DNA from: Halopseudomonas laoshanensis
Lineage (GTDB): Bacteria > Pseudomonadota > Gammaproteobacteria > Pseudomonadales > Pseudomonadaceae
Assembly (NCBI RefSeq): GCF_008365385.1
Contig: NZ_QOVF01000008.1
Location: 1 to 64,000 of the forward strand
DNA length: 64,000 nt
Reading direction: 5' to 3'
Shown here: positions 26,243 to 34,771 of the stretch, piece by piece
Layout of the letters: every line of letters begins with the position of its first letter
How positions within the stretch are numbered: position 1 is the stretch's first letter
Program-made: the position numbers and the translations under genes
The notes under the pieces: model-generated
The model's database searches: none
The model's input: only the letters and a program-made list of their open reading frames with translations
What the model was told of the DNA's origin: nothing

Positions 26243-28277
26243 TCAATTGGATCTGCTCGCCGGACCCGGCCTCGCAGTGGAATTGCATGACAGCCAGCGT
26301 CTGCTGGCGCTGCTTGACCAGTGGCAGGCCAATGGCTGGTTGCGCACCCTGGACCGTGCGCTCGCAGGTTTTCTCTATGAACAGGTGCCCGACTGTCCGG
26401 CCAGCGTATTACTGGCTGCGGCGCTGGTCAGTCACCAATTGGGGCATGGCCATGTGTGTCTGGATCTGCAGGCAACCCTGGCCGAGCCGGACTTTGCCTT
26501 GTCACTGCCGCCCGAAGGCGAAGCCATAGAGGCGGCTTTGCTGCCGTCGCAATTACTCGCGGGTTGGCGCGTAACGGACTGGCAGCAACAACTGGTGGCA
26601 AGCGCAGTGGTCGACAGCGAGCGGCCCGAACACGGCAGCCGGCCTTTGGTGCTGGTAGGGCGGCGTCTGTATCTGCGCCGCTATTGGCAGTATGAACGCC
26701 AGGTGGTTGATAGCTTATTGCAGCGCCTTGGTCAGCCGCTGGCCGTGCCGGCCGATTTGCCGGCGCGCTTGCAAGCGCTGTTTGCCGGCAGCCAGCAGAA
26801 CCCGGATTGGCAGCGGCTGGCTTGCGCACTGGCAGCGCGTGGTCGTTTCAGCATCATTACTGGTGGGCCCGGTACCGGCAAGACCACTACCGTAGTGCGT
26901 CTGCTGGCGCTGCTGCAGACCCCGGCAGTGGCAGTCGGCCAACCATTGCGCATCCGTCTGGCGGCGCCTACGGGCAAGGCAGCTGCGCGTCTGACCGAAT
27001 CCATTGGCAAACAGGTCGGTGCGCTGCCGGTGGATGCCAGCGTGAGTGAGGCTATCCCCAAGGAAGTCACTACCTTGCATCGTTTGCTAGGCAGCCTGCC
27101 GGACAGCCGCCACTTCCGCCATCATGCGGGCAATCCGCTGGCGCTGGATGTGCTGGTAGTGGATGAGGCATCGATGATCGATCTGGAAATGATGGCCTGC
27201 GTACTGGCCGCGCTGCCGCCCGGTGCACGGCTGGTGCTGCTTGGCGACAAGGATCAACTGGCATCGGTCGAGGCCGGCGCCGTGCTCGGTGATCTCTGCC
27301 GGTACGCGGATGGCGGCTGGTATAGCGAAGAAACCCGCGCCTGGCTGGAGCAGGTCAGTGGTCAGTCACTGACAGCTGCCGGTTTGCAAATAGGTGAGCA
27401 GGTTACGCATCCGTTGGCGCAGCAGACTGCCATGTTGCGCTACTCCCACCGCTTCGGCAGCCACAGCGGCATCGGCGAACTCGCTCGGGCGGTTAACCGC
27501 TGTGATAGCGCCGGGGCAAGGCGATTACTGGTAAGCGGCGGCTTCAGCGATATTCACCGGCAACGGTTGAGTGCACCTGGCGATCCAGCGTTCGCCACCC
27601 TGGTGCTGGGTGGTAACGAGGGTCTGCCGGGATACGCTGGCTACTTGCAGGTGTTGCAGGATACTCGTCCGGGACAGGGCGTCAGCGGCGCAGATCCGGT
27701 CTGGGAAGGCTGGGCGCGCAAGGTGCTGCACGCGTTTGATCGCTTCCAGCTATTGTGCGCAGTGCGTCGTGGCGACTGGGGTGTGGAGGCAGTCAATCAA
27801 CGAGTGGCGGCGTTGTTGCAACGTCGCGGTCTGCTGCGCAGTGATCAGGGCTGGTACGAAGGCCGCCCGGTGCTGGTCACCCGCAATGATTATGCGCTGG
27901 GCCTGATGAACGGGGATATCGGTATCGCCCTGCGTATTCGCGAGCCGGCTTTGCAGCCCGGCGAGCCAGAAAAGGAAGCGCTGCGCGTGGCATTCCCGCG
28001 TAACGATGGCAGCGGCGGTATTCGGTTTGTATTACCCAGTCGCTTACCGGAAGTCGAATCGGTGTTTGCGATGACGGTGCACAAATCCCAGGGCTCCGAG
28101 TTCGAACACGTGGCTCTGGTGCTGCCGGAGGCGGGTAATCCGGTGCTGACCAAAGAACTGGTGTACACCGCGATCACCCGCGCCAGCGCGCATTTCAGCT
28201 TGGTGGAAAGCCGCGACGGGGTATTCGAGCAGGCAGTACAGACCCCGGTAAGGCGGATCAGCGGCCTGGCGTTCTGA
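26232..28277 (+). CDS. recD: Exodeoxyribonuclease V subunit alpha (RecD)
   Basis: 681-residue superfamily 1B 5'-3' helicase, the fast motor of RecBCD. Walker A: TGGPGTGKTTTVVRLLALL; Walker B region VLVVDEASMIDLEMM; GDKDQLASVEAGAVLGDLC; C-terminal motif TVHKSQGSEFEHVALVLP and VYTAITRAS. Start 26232 lies inside the recB end, indicating translational coupling. It abuts the convergent amidotransferase gene (TGA directly followed by TCA). The recC-recB-recD order without ptrA is the pseudomonad arrangement. Confidence 0.96.
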   Translation: MQGDQLDLLAGPGLAVELHDSQRLLALLDQWQANGWLRTLDRALAGFLYEQVPDCPASVLLAAALVSHQLGHGHVCLDLQATLAEPDFALSLPPEGEAIEAALLPSQLLAGWRVTDWQQQLVASAVVDSERPEHGSRPLVLVGRRLYLRRYWQYERQVVDSLLQRLGQPLAVPADLPARLQALFAGSQQNPDWQRLACALAARGRFSIITGGPGTGKTTTVVRLLALLQTPAVAVGQPLRIRLAAPTGKAAARLTESIGKQVGALPVDASVSEAIPKEVTTLHRLLGSLPDSRHFRHHAGNPLALDVLVVDEASMIDLEMMACVLAALPPGARLVLLGDKDQLASVEAGAVLGDLCRYADGGWYSEETRAWLEQVSGQSLTAAGLQIGEQVTHPLAQQTAMLRYSHRFGSHSGIGELARAVNRCDSAGARRLLVSGGFSDIHRQRLSAPGDPAFATLVLGGNEGLPGYAGYLQVLQDTRPGQGVSGADPVWEGWARKVLHAFDRFQLLCAVRRGDWGVEAVNQRVAALLQRRGLLRSDQGWYEGRPVLVTRNDYALGLMNGDIGIALRIREPALQPGEPEKEALRVAFPRNDGSGGIRFVLPSRLPEVESVFAMTVHKSQGSEFEHVALVLPEAGNPVLTKELVYTAITRASAHFSLVESRDGVFEQAVQTPVRRISGLAF

Positions 28278-28955
28278 TCAGTCAGCGGCGCGTCTGACCG
28301 CCTGAATCAGCGCCTGAAACAACAGGCGCTGGCGGCGGTAAAACAACAGGAATTCCGGGTGCCATTGCACGCCAAGCAGGAACGGCTTGCGCGGATCTTC
28401 CACTGCCTGAACGATACCGTCCAGATCGCGGCCGCTGACGATCAGCCCTTCGCCAACCTTGTCTATCGCCTGGTTGTGCAGGCTGTTGATCCGGCAGTTA
28501 TCGGACATCAACAGTCGCCATAGGCGGCTGCTCGGCTCAATGTTGAGCGTTTTCAGCGGCAGTATGGTCCAGCGGTTGGAGGTCATCTTGCGGTGTGATT
28601 TCAGTTCCTGGAACAGGTTGCCTCCACGCCGTGCGTTGAGTAGCTGCGCACCGCGGCATATGCCCAGCAGCGGCAGATTACGGGCCAGCGCGTCGTCGAT
28701 CACTGCCAATTCCAGAGCATCGCGTTCAGCGTCGTACTTTGGATGAACTTCAGGTTCGGCGGCATAGATCACCGGGTCTATGTCATGCCCACCGGTCACC
28801 ACCACGGCATCATAGTGTAGTTGGCTCAAGTCATCGCCGGGCCTGACCTGTAAGGCATGAGCGCCGTACCAGCGCAGCGCACAGCCGACCAGAAAGCGTG
28901 GCCCGAACGCACCACGGCGGGGCCCTGTAACTGCGACTATTACCCGCTGAGTCAT
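28278..28955 (-). CDS. Class I glutamine amidotransferase / peptidase C26-like hydrolase
   Basis: 225 residues from the ATG at 28955. It has the catalytic nucleophile in LLGICRGAQLLNARRGG and the His-Glu pair in GVQWHPEF, the triad of PuuD-like gamma-glutamyl hydrolases and GATase-1 domains. The segment VVVTGGHDIDP also fits peptidase C26. The ATG overlaps the stop of the amidoligase gene (ATGA), so the two are translationally coupled. This pairing of a GS-fold amidoligase with a GATase is a recognised but chemically unassigned combination. Likely role: supply ammonia to the ligase, or cleave its gamma-glutamyl product. Confidence 0.85.
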   Translation of the reverse strand: MTQRVIVAVTGPRRGAFGPRFLVGCALRWYGAHALQVRPGDDLSQLHYDAVVVTGGHDIDPVIYAAEPEVHPKYDAERDALELAVIDDALARNLPLLGICRGAQLLNARRGGNLFQELKSHRKMTSNRWTILPLKTLNIEPSSRLWRLLMSDNCRINSLHNQAIDKVGEGLIVSGRDLDGIVQAVEDPRKPFLLGVQWHPEFLLFYRRQRLLFQALIQAVRRAAD

Positions 28956-29950
28956 GCCTGAGCGCCGAGCCAGTTTTTGTCTACCTGTTCTGCCCAATCG
29001 GTCAGCAAACGACTCAAACCACTATCCAGATGTTGGCGATAGGCGTCGCAGCAGGCGTCCAGGCGCGGACGATCACCAGCCAGGCGCTCTACCTCAATCC
29101 AATCAGCCCAGGCCAGGTGCAAACCCCATCCGGGTTGATCGATGAGGCAGTCGGGCAAACGGTAATGAAAGGTCGGCCGCGATTTGATCAGCGCGTCGCC
29201 GGTGACCGACAACACCCGGGCCTCGTCGATATGCTTGAACAGCGGGAGCATGTCCAGCGCCCGGTTGCGGGTCGGATTGTCGCGCAGATAGTCGCTGATC
29301 AGTTGAGGCATCTCAGGCCAATACGCCTGGTTGATCACCTGCCGGACATACACGCTGGGAAACGGATCGACATAACTGGTCAGTCGCCGCGTCATATTGA
29401 TATTGGCGCGTTGCAGCAGCCAGTCATACAGGCATATGAAGGCTTTCAGATAGGCGCAGATGGTGTCGGCTTCGGTGTCCGGCACTTCAGGGTTGAATTG
29501 CATACCAAAGGCATTGGTCATGCGGTCGCCGGTGCCTTTGGCGCCAGCGTGGCGCAGGTGCTCGATCAGCGCATCGACCTCGTGCAGGCGGTTCAAAGGC
29601 AGCGGCGGGCTGACCAGCTCGTGTGGGACCAGATTGTCAGTCAGCCACTTGAGCATTTCTTCGGCAGAGGTTTTCAGGTCATCGCCAAAATCATCTTTCT
29701 GACGTTTCTCCCGGCCCAGTTTTTTCAGCAATCGGAAATCCAGCTCGACGATCCAGGGGCCTGCAGCATCGCCAGTGAGCGTGCGTTCGTAGCGGCTGGT
29801 CTGTTCAACCTCGCAGCCAAGAAACTGCGCGGCCAATTGGGCCAGGGCGTCCAGGGTCAGGCCATTCATTTCCAGTTCTACGCCCACGCGGCGCAGCTCA
29901 CCCTTTTGGGTTTTCTGCCGCGGCGGCATTGGAAACGGATTCTGGGTCAT
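28952..29950 (-). CDS. Predicted amidoligase (carboxylate-amine ligase fold)
   Basis: 332 residues, resembling the putative amidoligase family related to glutamine synthetase and gamma-glutamylcysteine ligase. The opening RRVGVELEMNGLTLDAL carries the expected GxExE-like metal-binding acidic strand, and WIVELDFRLLKK gives a second acidic strand. NAFGMQFNPEVPD follows near the middle, with a helical C-terminus. Start 29950 has AAAGGAG 7 nt upstream. It is coupled to a GATase downstream and follows a gamma-glutamyltransferase 101 nt upstream on the same strand. Substrates are unknown; an ATP-dependent amide bond to a glutamate-like carboxylate is inferred. Confidence 0.78.
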   Translation of the reverse strand: MTQNPFPMPPRQKTQKGELRRVGVELEMNGLTLDALAQLAAQFLGCEVEQTSRYERTLTGDAAGPWIVELDFRLLKKLGREKRQKDDFGDDLKTSAEEMLKWLTDNLVPHELVSPPLPLNRLHEVDALIEHLRHAGAKGTGDRMTNAFGMQFNPEVPDTEADTICAYLKAFICLYDWLLQRANINMTRRLTSYVDPFPSVYVRQVINQAYWPEMPQLISDYLRDNPTRNRALDMLPLFKHIDEARVLSVTGDALIKSRPTFHYRLPDCLIDQPGWGLHLAWADWIEVERLAGDRPRLDACCDAYRQHLDSGLSRLLTDWAEQVDKNWLGAQA

Positions 29951-30051
29951 GCCTCGCTCCTTTAAAGATGCCAAGCCACTCTAACACGGGGGCAAGGGTG
30001 TATTGATGACAGGTAATGGTGTGTAACCTATCGGGCACTCATGGGCCAGGG

Positions 30052-31803
30052 TCACTCACCCAAGGCTACGCCATCCAGTCGTGGGTCGGCACCACCGCGC
30101 CATTGCCCATCGACCCATTCGATGCCGTGCAACCCGCTGGTCATAGACACGAGGCTCACCTCATGGCCCAGCGCTTGAAGTGCGGATACCTGCTGGTTCA
30201 GCGCAGTACCGGCTTCCAGTTCCAGCCCCAGGCCGCGGTCCAGGTGATTGGGCAGCGCGATGGCTTGCTGCACATCCATATTCCAATCCAGTACGCCAAC
30301 CAGGGCTTTAACAACATAACCGATGATCCGGCTGCCGCCGCGCGAGCCAATGACCAGTCTGGGCTCTCCATCGGCATCCAGGACTACAATCGGAGCCATT
30401 GAACTGCGCGGGCGCTTGCCGCCGGCCACGGCATTGGGGTGAGCGAGATCGCCCAACTGTGGATCGAAGCTGAAGTCGGTCAATTGGTTATTCAACACGA
30501 ACCCCTGGCTGAGCATTCGGCTACCGAAGGGCGCTTCATTCGAGCTGGTCAGCGCCAACAGGTTCCCTTGTGCATCGACGATACTGAAGTGCGATGTGCC
30601 GCGCTCATCCGCATCAGGCGCCAGCTCGATATCGCGTCTCTCCACGCGTTTGCCGGGCTCGCCGGGATGCACCTGAGTCAGTGCCTGCTCGGGCTTGATC
30701 AACATGGCGCGCTGGCGCAGGTATTCGGCATCGAGTAACCCATCGACTGGTACCCGGACAAAATCCGGATCGCCGATATAAGTGTTGCGATCGGCAAACG
30801 CCAGGCGACTGGCTTCGGTAATTAGATGCAGGCTGGCCGGACTACCTGGCGCCAACGCACTCATGTCAAAGTGTTCAAGCATGCCCATGATCTGCAATAC
30901 GCTGATGCCGCCGGAGGAGGGCGGAGGCGCGCCGCACAACGTCCATTCGCGGTAGGGCGCGCAGACCGCATCGCGCTTCAGTGCGGTATAGCCGGCCAGA
31001 TCTTCCAGGCTGATATCGTCGGCTCCCCAGCGCGCATTGTTGGTGCGCTGGACAAACTGTTGTGCGATGGGGCCTCGGTAGAAAGCCTGGGGGCCCTGAT
31101 CCGCAAGCTGCTGCAAGGTTCTGGCTAGGGCCGGGTTGCGTAATACGGGCGGCTCGACGCCGGCCTGGCGCCGGTAATACTGGCGTGTATCCGCGAACAG
31201 GCGCAGTGACCAATCGGCCTCTATCTGTCGCTGTAAACGGAGTGGCATCGGCAGGCCCGACTCTGCCAGCGCGATGGCTGGAGCCAGTAGCGTCGCCCAG
31301 GGTAAACGGCCGTGTTCCTGGTGGGCCAGGGCCAGCATCGAAACCAGCCCAGGCACACCGACCGACGAGCCGCTGGGAATAGCCAGCGCCAGCGGCAGCG
31401 AGGTGCCAAGAAACTGGAAGCGGTCAGGTTTGGCGGCAGCGGGTGCGGTTTCGCGGCCATCGTAAACCACCGGCTGTGCGCTTCCCGCTTGATGCAGAAG
31501 CAGAAACCCACCGCCGCCGATGCCGGTCTCGGGTGATTCGATCAGCCCGAGTACCATTTGCACTGCGATGGCGGCATCTACTGCATGGCCACCTTGACGC
31601 AATATATCCAGTCCGGCTTCCACCGCTAAGGGATGCGCCGCGGAGATCATCATCTGTGCCGCCTGACGTTCCGCTACCGGTTGAACGGTGCGCACGGCGG
31701 TCGCCGGATCGCTGCCGCTGCAAGCGCTCAGCAATACCAGCAAACTTATGCCCGCCCAGCGGGTCAGAGCGATGAGACGGGATGGCGGTAAGATTATCGA
31801 CAT
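30052..31803 (-). CDS. ggt: Gamma-glutamyltransferase, lipoprotein form
   Basis: 583 residues. The N-terminus has a lipobox (LLVLLSAC, Cys28), so it is probably anchored in the outer membrane; most bacterial GGTs are soluble periplasmic proteins. It is an Ntn hydrolase that cleaves itself before the catalytic Thr in ERGTSHFSIVD (Thr403). The SSGGISVLQ, RPRSSMAP and GSRGGSRI blocks build the glutamate pocket. It hydrolyses or transfers gamma-glutamyl groups, for example from glutathione. Start at ATG 31803 gives the lipoprotein signal; a TTG at 31827 is the alternative. It lies upstream of the amidoligase/GATase pair on the same strand. Confidence 0.92.
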   Translation of the reverse strand: MSIILPPSRLIALTRWAGISLLVLLSACSGSDPATAVRTVQPVAERQAAQMMISAAHPLAVEAGLDILRQGGHAVDAAIAVQMVLGLIESPETGIGGGGFLLLHQAGSAQPVVYDGRETAPAAAKPDRFQFLGTSLPLALAIPSGSSVGVPGLVSMLALAHQEHGRLPWATLLAPAIALAESGLPMPLRLQRQIEADWSLRLFADTRQYYRRQAGVEPPVLRNPALARTLQQLADQGPQAFYRGPIAQQFVQRTNNARWGADDISLEDLAGYTALKRDAVCAPYREWTLCGAPPPSSGGISVLQIMGMLEHFDMSALAPGSPASLHLITEASRLAFADRNTYIGDPDFVRVPVDGLLDAEYLRQRAMLIKPEQALTQVHPGEPGKRVERRDIELAPDADERGTSHFSIVDAQGNLLALTSSNEAPFGSRMLSQGFVLNNQLTDFSFDPQLGDLAHPNAVAGGKRPRSSMAPIVVLDADGEPRLVIGSRGGSRIIGYVVKALVGVLDWNMDVQQAIALPNHLDRGLGLELEAGTALNQQVSALQALGHEVSLVSMTSGLHGIEWVDGQWRGGADPRLDGVALGE

Positions 31804-31901
31804 AGTCGGCAGGCTAACCTGTGCCAAAGCCGCCGTCTAACGTTTGGCATTTTTGAGGTATTATTACAGGCGTTATTTCTTTTGACCCTTGAAGGCATTA
31901 A

Positions 31902-32090
31902 ATGACCAATTTAGCGGAGTTTCGGGCCGCGGAGCGTAAGCTTGCGCAGCAGCTGGCCCAACTGGAAAACATGAAGCAGGACGCCGGTCTGCAGCGGGAA
32001 TTGGCGTTCAGTGATGAGTTGAAAGCGTTGATGAAAAGCTACGGTTATTCGGCCCGGCAAGCGCTGGCCATTTTACAGTCGGCCGAGTAA
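31902..32090 (+). CDS. MvaT-like protein lacking the DNA-binding domain
   Basis: 62 residues. They align end to end with the N-terminal coiled-coil oligomerisation domain of the H-NS-like protein MvaT: EFRAAERKL..QL..LE, QD..LQRELAF..ELKALM, and Y..S.RQALAIL. Full-length MvaT is about 120-125 residues and has a C-terminal DNA-binding part (KNPH.GEVIETKGGNHKTLKEW type). None of the three frames in the 223 nt downstream encodes it, so this is either a truncated gene or a natural dimerisation-only antagonist comparable to H-NST. GAAGG lies 7-8 nt before the ATG, so it looks translatable. Confidence 0.7.
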   Translation: MTNLAEFRAAERKLAQQLAQLENMKQDAGLQRELAFSDELKALMKSYGYSARQALAILQSAE

Positions 32091-32313
32091 TTCCATCTCG
32101 CGAAAGACAGCTGCGTTTCCATAATGTTCCCAAAATCGCTATCATGGTGGCTTATTGGTGACGAATGTCGCCGAATGGCTGTTGATCGGTAGCGCGTACC
32201 GGTTTTCCGTCAAGCATGGTTGAGTTGCACACCAGGCTGGCCAAGAAACCGTTGACTTGTCCTGCTCTGGTGCCTGTGTAGCCGGCTGCCTTCACTCAGG
32301 AGCAAGAACCGCG

Positions 32314-33981
32314 ATGGATAAAGATCCCTCTTCAAATACCGGCATTGAGCCGGAAGATCCCGCCCTGGACGCCATCCCGGCACCTTCGGGCGAATCAACG
32401 CTGATCGATACCGATTACGTCATTGGCCAGGATAATATCAAAGGACAGTTTTCCTTTGCGCTGGATATCCACGGCAAGGTGTTCAGCATTTCGGCACTGA
32501 CCATTATTGCGTTCGTGATTCTCACGTTGGCACTACAGAATGACGTGGAGCCGATTTTCAGCGCTATCCGTGATTGGCTGACCGGTAATCTTGCCTGGTT
32601 CTTCTTGGGCGCCGCCAATATTTTCGTAATTCTTTGCCTGGTGCTTATCGTCTCGCCATTGGGCAAAGTACGCCTGGGTGGTATGGACGCCAAGCCGGAT
32701 CACTCCTATATGGGCTGGTTCAGTATGCTGTTTGCCGCCGGCATGGGTATTGGCCTAATGTTCTACGGTGTCTCCGAGCCGATGTCGCATTTTTCCGCGT
32801 CCATGGGTGGTGTTGCTGTAGGCGAAGAGGGTTTGCGTACTGACTGGGCGCCGTTGGCTGGTGCTGCCGGTGATGCACAAGCCGCTGCCAGTTTGGGGAT
32901 GGCCGCGACGATTTTCCATTGGGGTCTGCACCCTTGGGCCATCTACGCGATTGTGGCGTTGGCGCTGGCGCTGTTCTCCTTCAACAAGGGTCTGCCGCTG
33001 AGCATACGGTCGATCTTTTACCCGATTCTGGGTGAGCGGGTCTGGGGCTGGCCTGGGCATGTGATCGATATTCTTGCGGTGTTCGCCACCCTGTTTGGTC
33101 TGGCCACCTCCCTGGGTATTGGCGCGGAACAAGCCGCAGGCGGCATCGACTATCTGTTCGGTATTGCCGCTACGGACATGTCCAAGGTGCTGCTGATTAT
33201 CGGCATCACGGCGATTGCCTTGATGTCTGTGCTGGCCGGGTTGGATAAGGGCGTTAAGCGGCTGTCGCAGCTGAACATGGTTCTGGCGATCCTGTTGCTG
33301 GGCTTTGTCATTGTGGTCGGCCCGACGCTGGCGATTCTGACCGGCTTCTTCACCAACCTGGGCTCGTATCTCCAGCATCTGCCGGCGCTGTCCAACCCGA
33401 TTGGCCGTGAAGATGCCAACTTCAGCCAGGGCTGGACCGCGTTTTATTGGGCCTGGTGGATCAGCTGGTCACCCTTCGTCGGCATGTTTATCGCCCGCGT
33501 CAGCCGTGGCCGTACCGTACGCGAGTTTCTGATTGCGGTTCTGCTGGTGCCTTCGCTGGTGTCAGTGTTGTGGATGACAGCCTTTGGCGGTACCGGCATA
33601 GGTCAGTTCGTCAACGACGGATTTACCGGGGTGCAGGATGCGGCGTTGGAGTTGCAGCTGTTTGCCATGCTTGGTGAGCTGCCTTTGGCGGAAATCACCT
33701 CGTTCATCGGTATCATTCTGGTGATCGTGTTCTTTATCACCTCGTCGGATTCCGGCTCGCTGGTGATCGACACCATTACGGCCGGCGGAAAGGTCAATGC
33801 GCCAGTACCACAGCGGGTGTTCTGGGTGATCATCGAAGGCGTGATCGCTATTGCGCTGCTGCTCGGTGGTGGTCTGGTGGCATTGCAGGCCATGGCGGTA
33901 TCGACCGGCTTGCCGTTTACTCTGGTGCTGCTGGTCGGCTGTATCTCGATTGTTAAAGGGTTGATGTCCGAACCCCGTTAG
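32314..33981 (+). CDS. BCCT-family betaine/choline/carnitine transporter
   Basis: 555 residues with about 12 membrane helices. The family signature MGIGLMFYGVSEPMSHF is clear, as are the Trp-rich substrate helix (FYWAWWISWSPFVGMFIARVSRGRT) split across ~50 nt of DNA and the helix following it. It imports choline, glycine betaine or similar trimethylammonium compounds with Na+ or H+, for osmoprotection or carbon. The C-terminal tail is short, unlike the ~100-aa regulatory tail of BetT. Start 32314 has AGGAG about 11 nt upstream. A TTGACT box at 32252-32257 could be a -35 element. A terminator follows. Confidence 0.9.
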   Translation: MDKDPSSNTGIEPEDPALDAIPAPSGESTLIDTDYVIGQDNIKGQFSFALDIHGKVFSISALTIIAFVILTLALQNDVEPIFSAIRDWLTGNLAWFFLGAANIFVILCLVLIVSPLGKVRLGGMDAKPDHSYMGWFSMLFAAGMGIGLMFYGVSEPMSHFSASMGGVAVGEEGLRTDWAPLAGAAGDAQAAASLGMAATIFHWGLHPWAIYAIVALALALFSFNKGLPLSIRSIFYPILGERVWGWPGHVIDILAVFATLFGLATSLGIGAEQAAGGIDYLFGIAATDMSKVLLIIGITAIALMSVLAGLDKGVKRLSQLNMVLAILLLGFVIVVGPTLAILTGFFTNLGSYLQHLPALSNPIGREDANFSQGWTAFYWAWWISWSPFVGMFIARVSRGRTVREFLIAVLLVPSLVSVLWMTAFGGTGIGQFVNDGFTGVQDAALELQLFAMLGELPLAEITSFIGIILVIVFFITSSDSGSLVIDTITAGGKVNAPVPQRVFWVIIEGVIAIALLLGGGLVALQAMAVSTGLPFTLVLLVGCISIVKGLMSEPR

Positions 33982-34002
33982 CCTTTGTTTTAGAGCTGCA
34001 AC

Positions 34003-34034
34003 AAAAGGCGCGACCTGTGAGGGTCGCGCCTTTT
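34003..34034. terminator. Terminator between BCCT and exonuclease genes
   Basis: 13-bp stem AAAAGGCGCGACC / GGTCGCGCCTTTT with a TGTGAG loop. It lies between convergent stops at 33981 and 34049 and is flanked by A and T tracts, so it serves both strands. Confidence 0.9.
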
Positions 34035-34048
34035 TGTATTCTACTGAC

Positions 34049-34771
34049 TCAGTTCCACAGATCGCGAACGGCGATGGCGGGATGGTAGTGAGTGGCAACT
34101 TGCGCTTGCAGCAGCTCGGCGGTGGCCAGCGCATCGACCAAGGCATGATGCGCCTGATAATGCGGTAGACCGTAGCGCAGGCGGCTGTCAGCCAGGCGGA
34201 TGGAAGTCGGCTTAATACCGCGCAGCCGGGCAAACCAGCCAGGCTGGTTCGCGCCGCGGTACAGCCGCGCTTCCAGTTCCATGGTATCAATCACCGGAAA
34301 ATGCAGCTGCTCGCCAATAAAGTAGCGCACCGCTTCACTGAGAAAGCCGCGCTCGATATTGCGGTAATGCACCACCACGACTTTGCCTGCCAGGCTTTCC
34401 AACAAGGTACCTAACAGCTCGTCCAGCCCCGGAGCTTCGCTGATTTCGCTGTGGGTGATGCGGTGCAGGGTGACCGATTTGCTGGTCAGTTCGGCAATCG
34501 GTTTGACCACGTGGTAGCTGGTCTGCGCGCAGCGAATGCGATCAAGGCTGAAAGGCGCCAGGCCGATACTGACGATAGCGTCGCGGTGTGGGTCCAGGCC
34601 GGTGGTCTCGATATCCATGGCGATCAGCTCGACCTCGCTCAGGGGCGTGTCAGCGGCAACGGCGCCGGCCCGATAAAAGCGCACCAAGCGCTCATCCTTC
34701 GCGGTATTGGCCAGGTTATTGAAAATGCTCTGCCAGTCAGGGCTGTTTGCGAGGGCGGCTGCTTTGCTCAT
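34049..34771 (-). CDS. DEDDh 3'-5' exonuclease (DnaQ-like)
   Basis: 240 residues. The exonuclease motifs are present: ExoI LIAMDIETTGLDPH (~49-62), ExoII near VVHYRNIERGFL (the usual Asn-Asp is replaced by Arg-Asn, though E may substitute), and ExoIII HHALVDALATAELL with the DEDDh His. It lies downstream of, and overlaps by 4 nt, the DUF294/CBS/cNMP gene, a conserved pair in pseudomonads. Probably acts on DNA or RNA ends; the precise substrate is unknown. Confidence 0.85.
   Translation of the reverse strand: MSKAAALANSPDWQSIFNNLANTAKDERLVRFYRAGAVAADTPLSEVELIAMDIETTGLDPHRDAIVSIGLAPFSLDRIRCAQTSYHVVKPIAELTSKSVTLHRITHSEISEAPGLDELLGTLLESLAGKVVVVHYRNIERGFLSEAVRYFIGEQLHFPVIDTMELEARLYRGANQPGWFARLRGIKPTSIRLADSRLRYGLPHYQAHHALVDALATAELLQAQVATHYHPAIAVRDLWN

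Noticed and set aside
29030-29965. Plus-strand open frame of 311 codons
   Set aside because: Antisense to the amidoligase gene; no recognisable motif.
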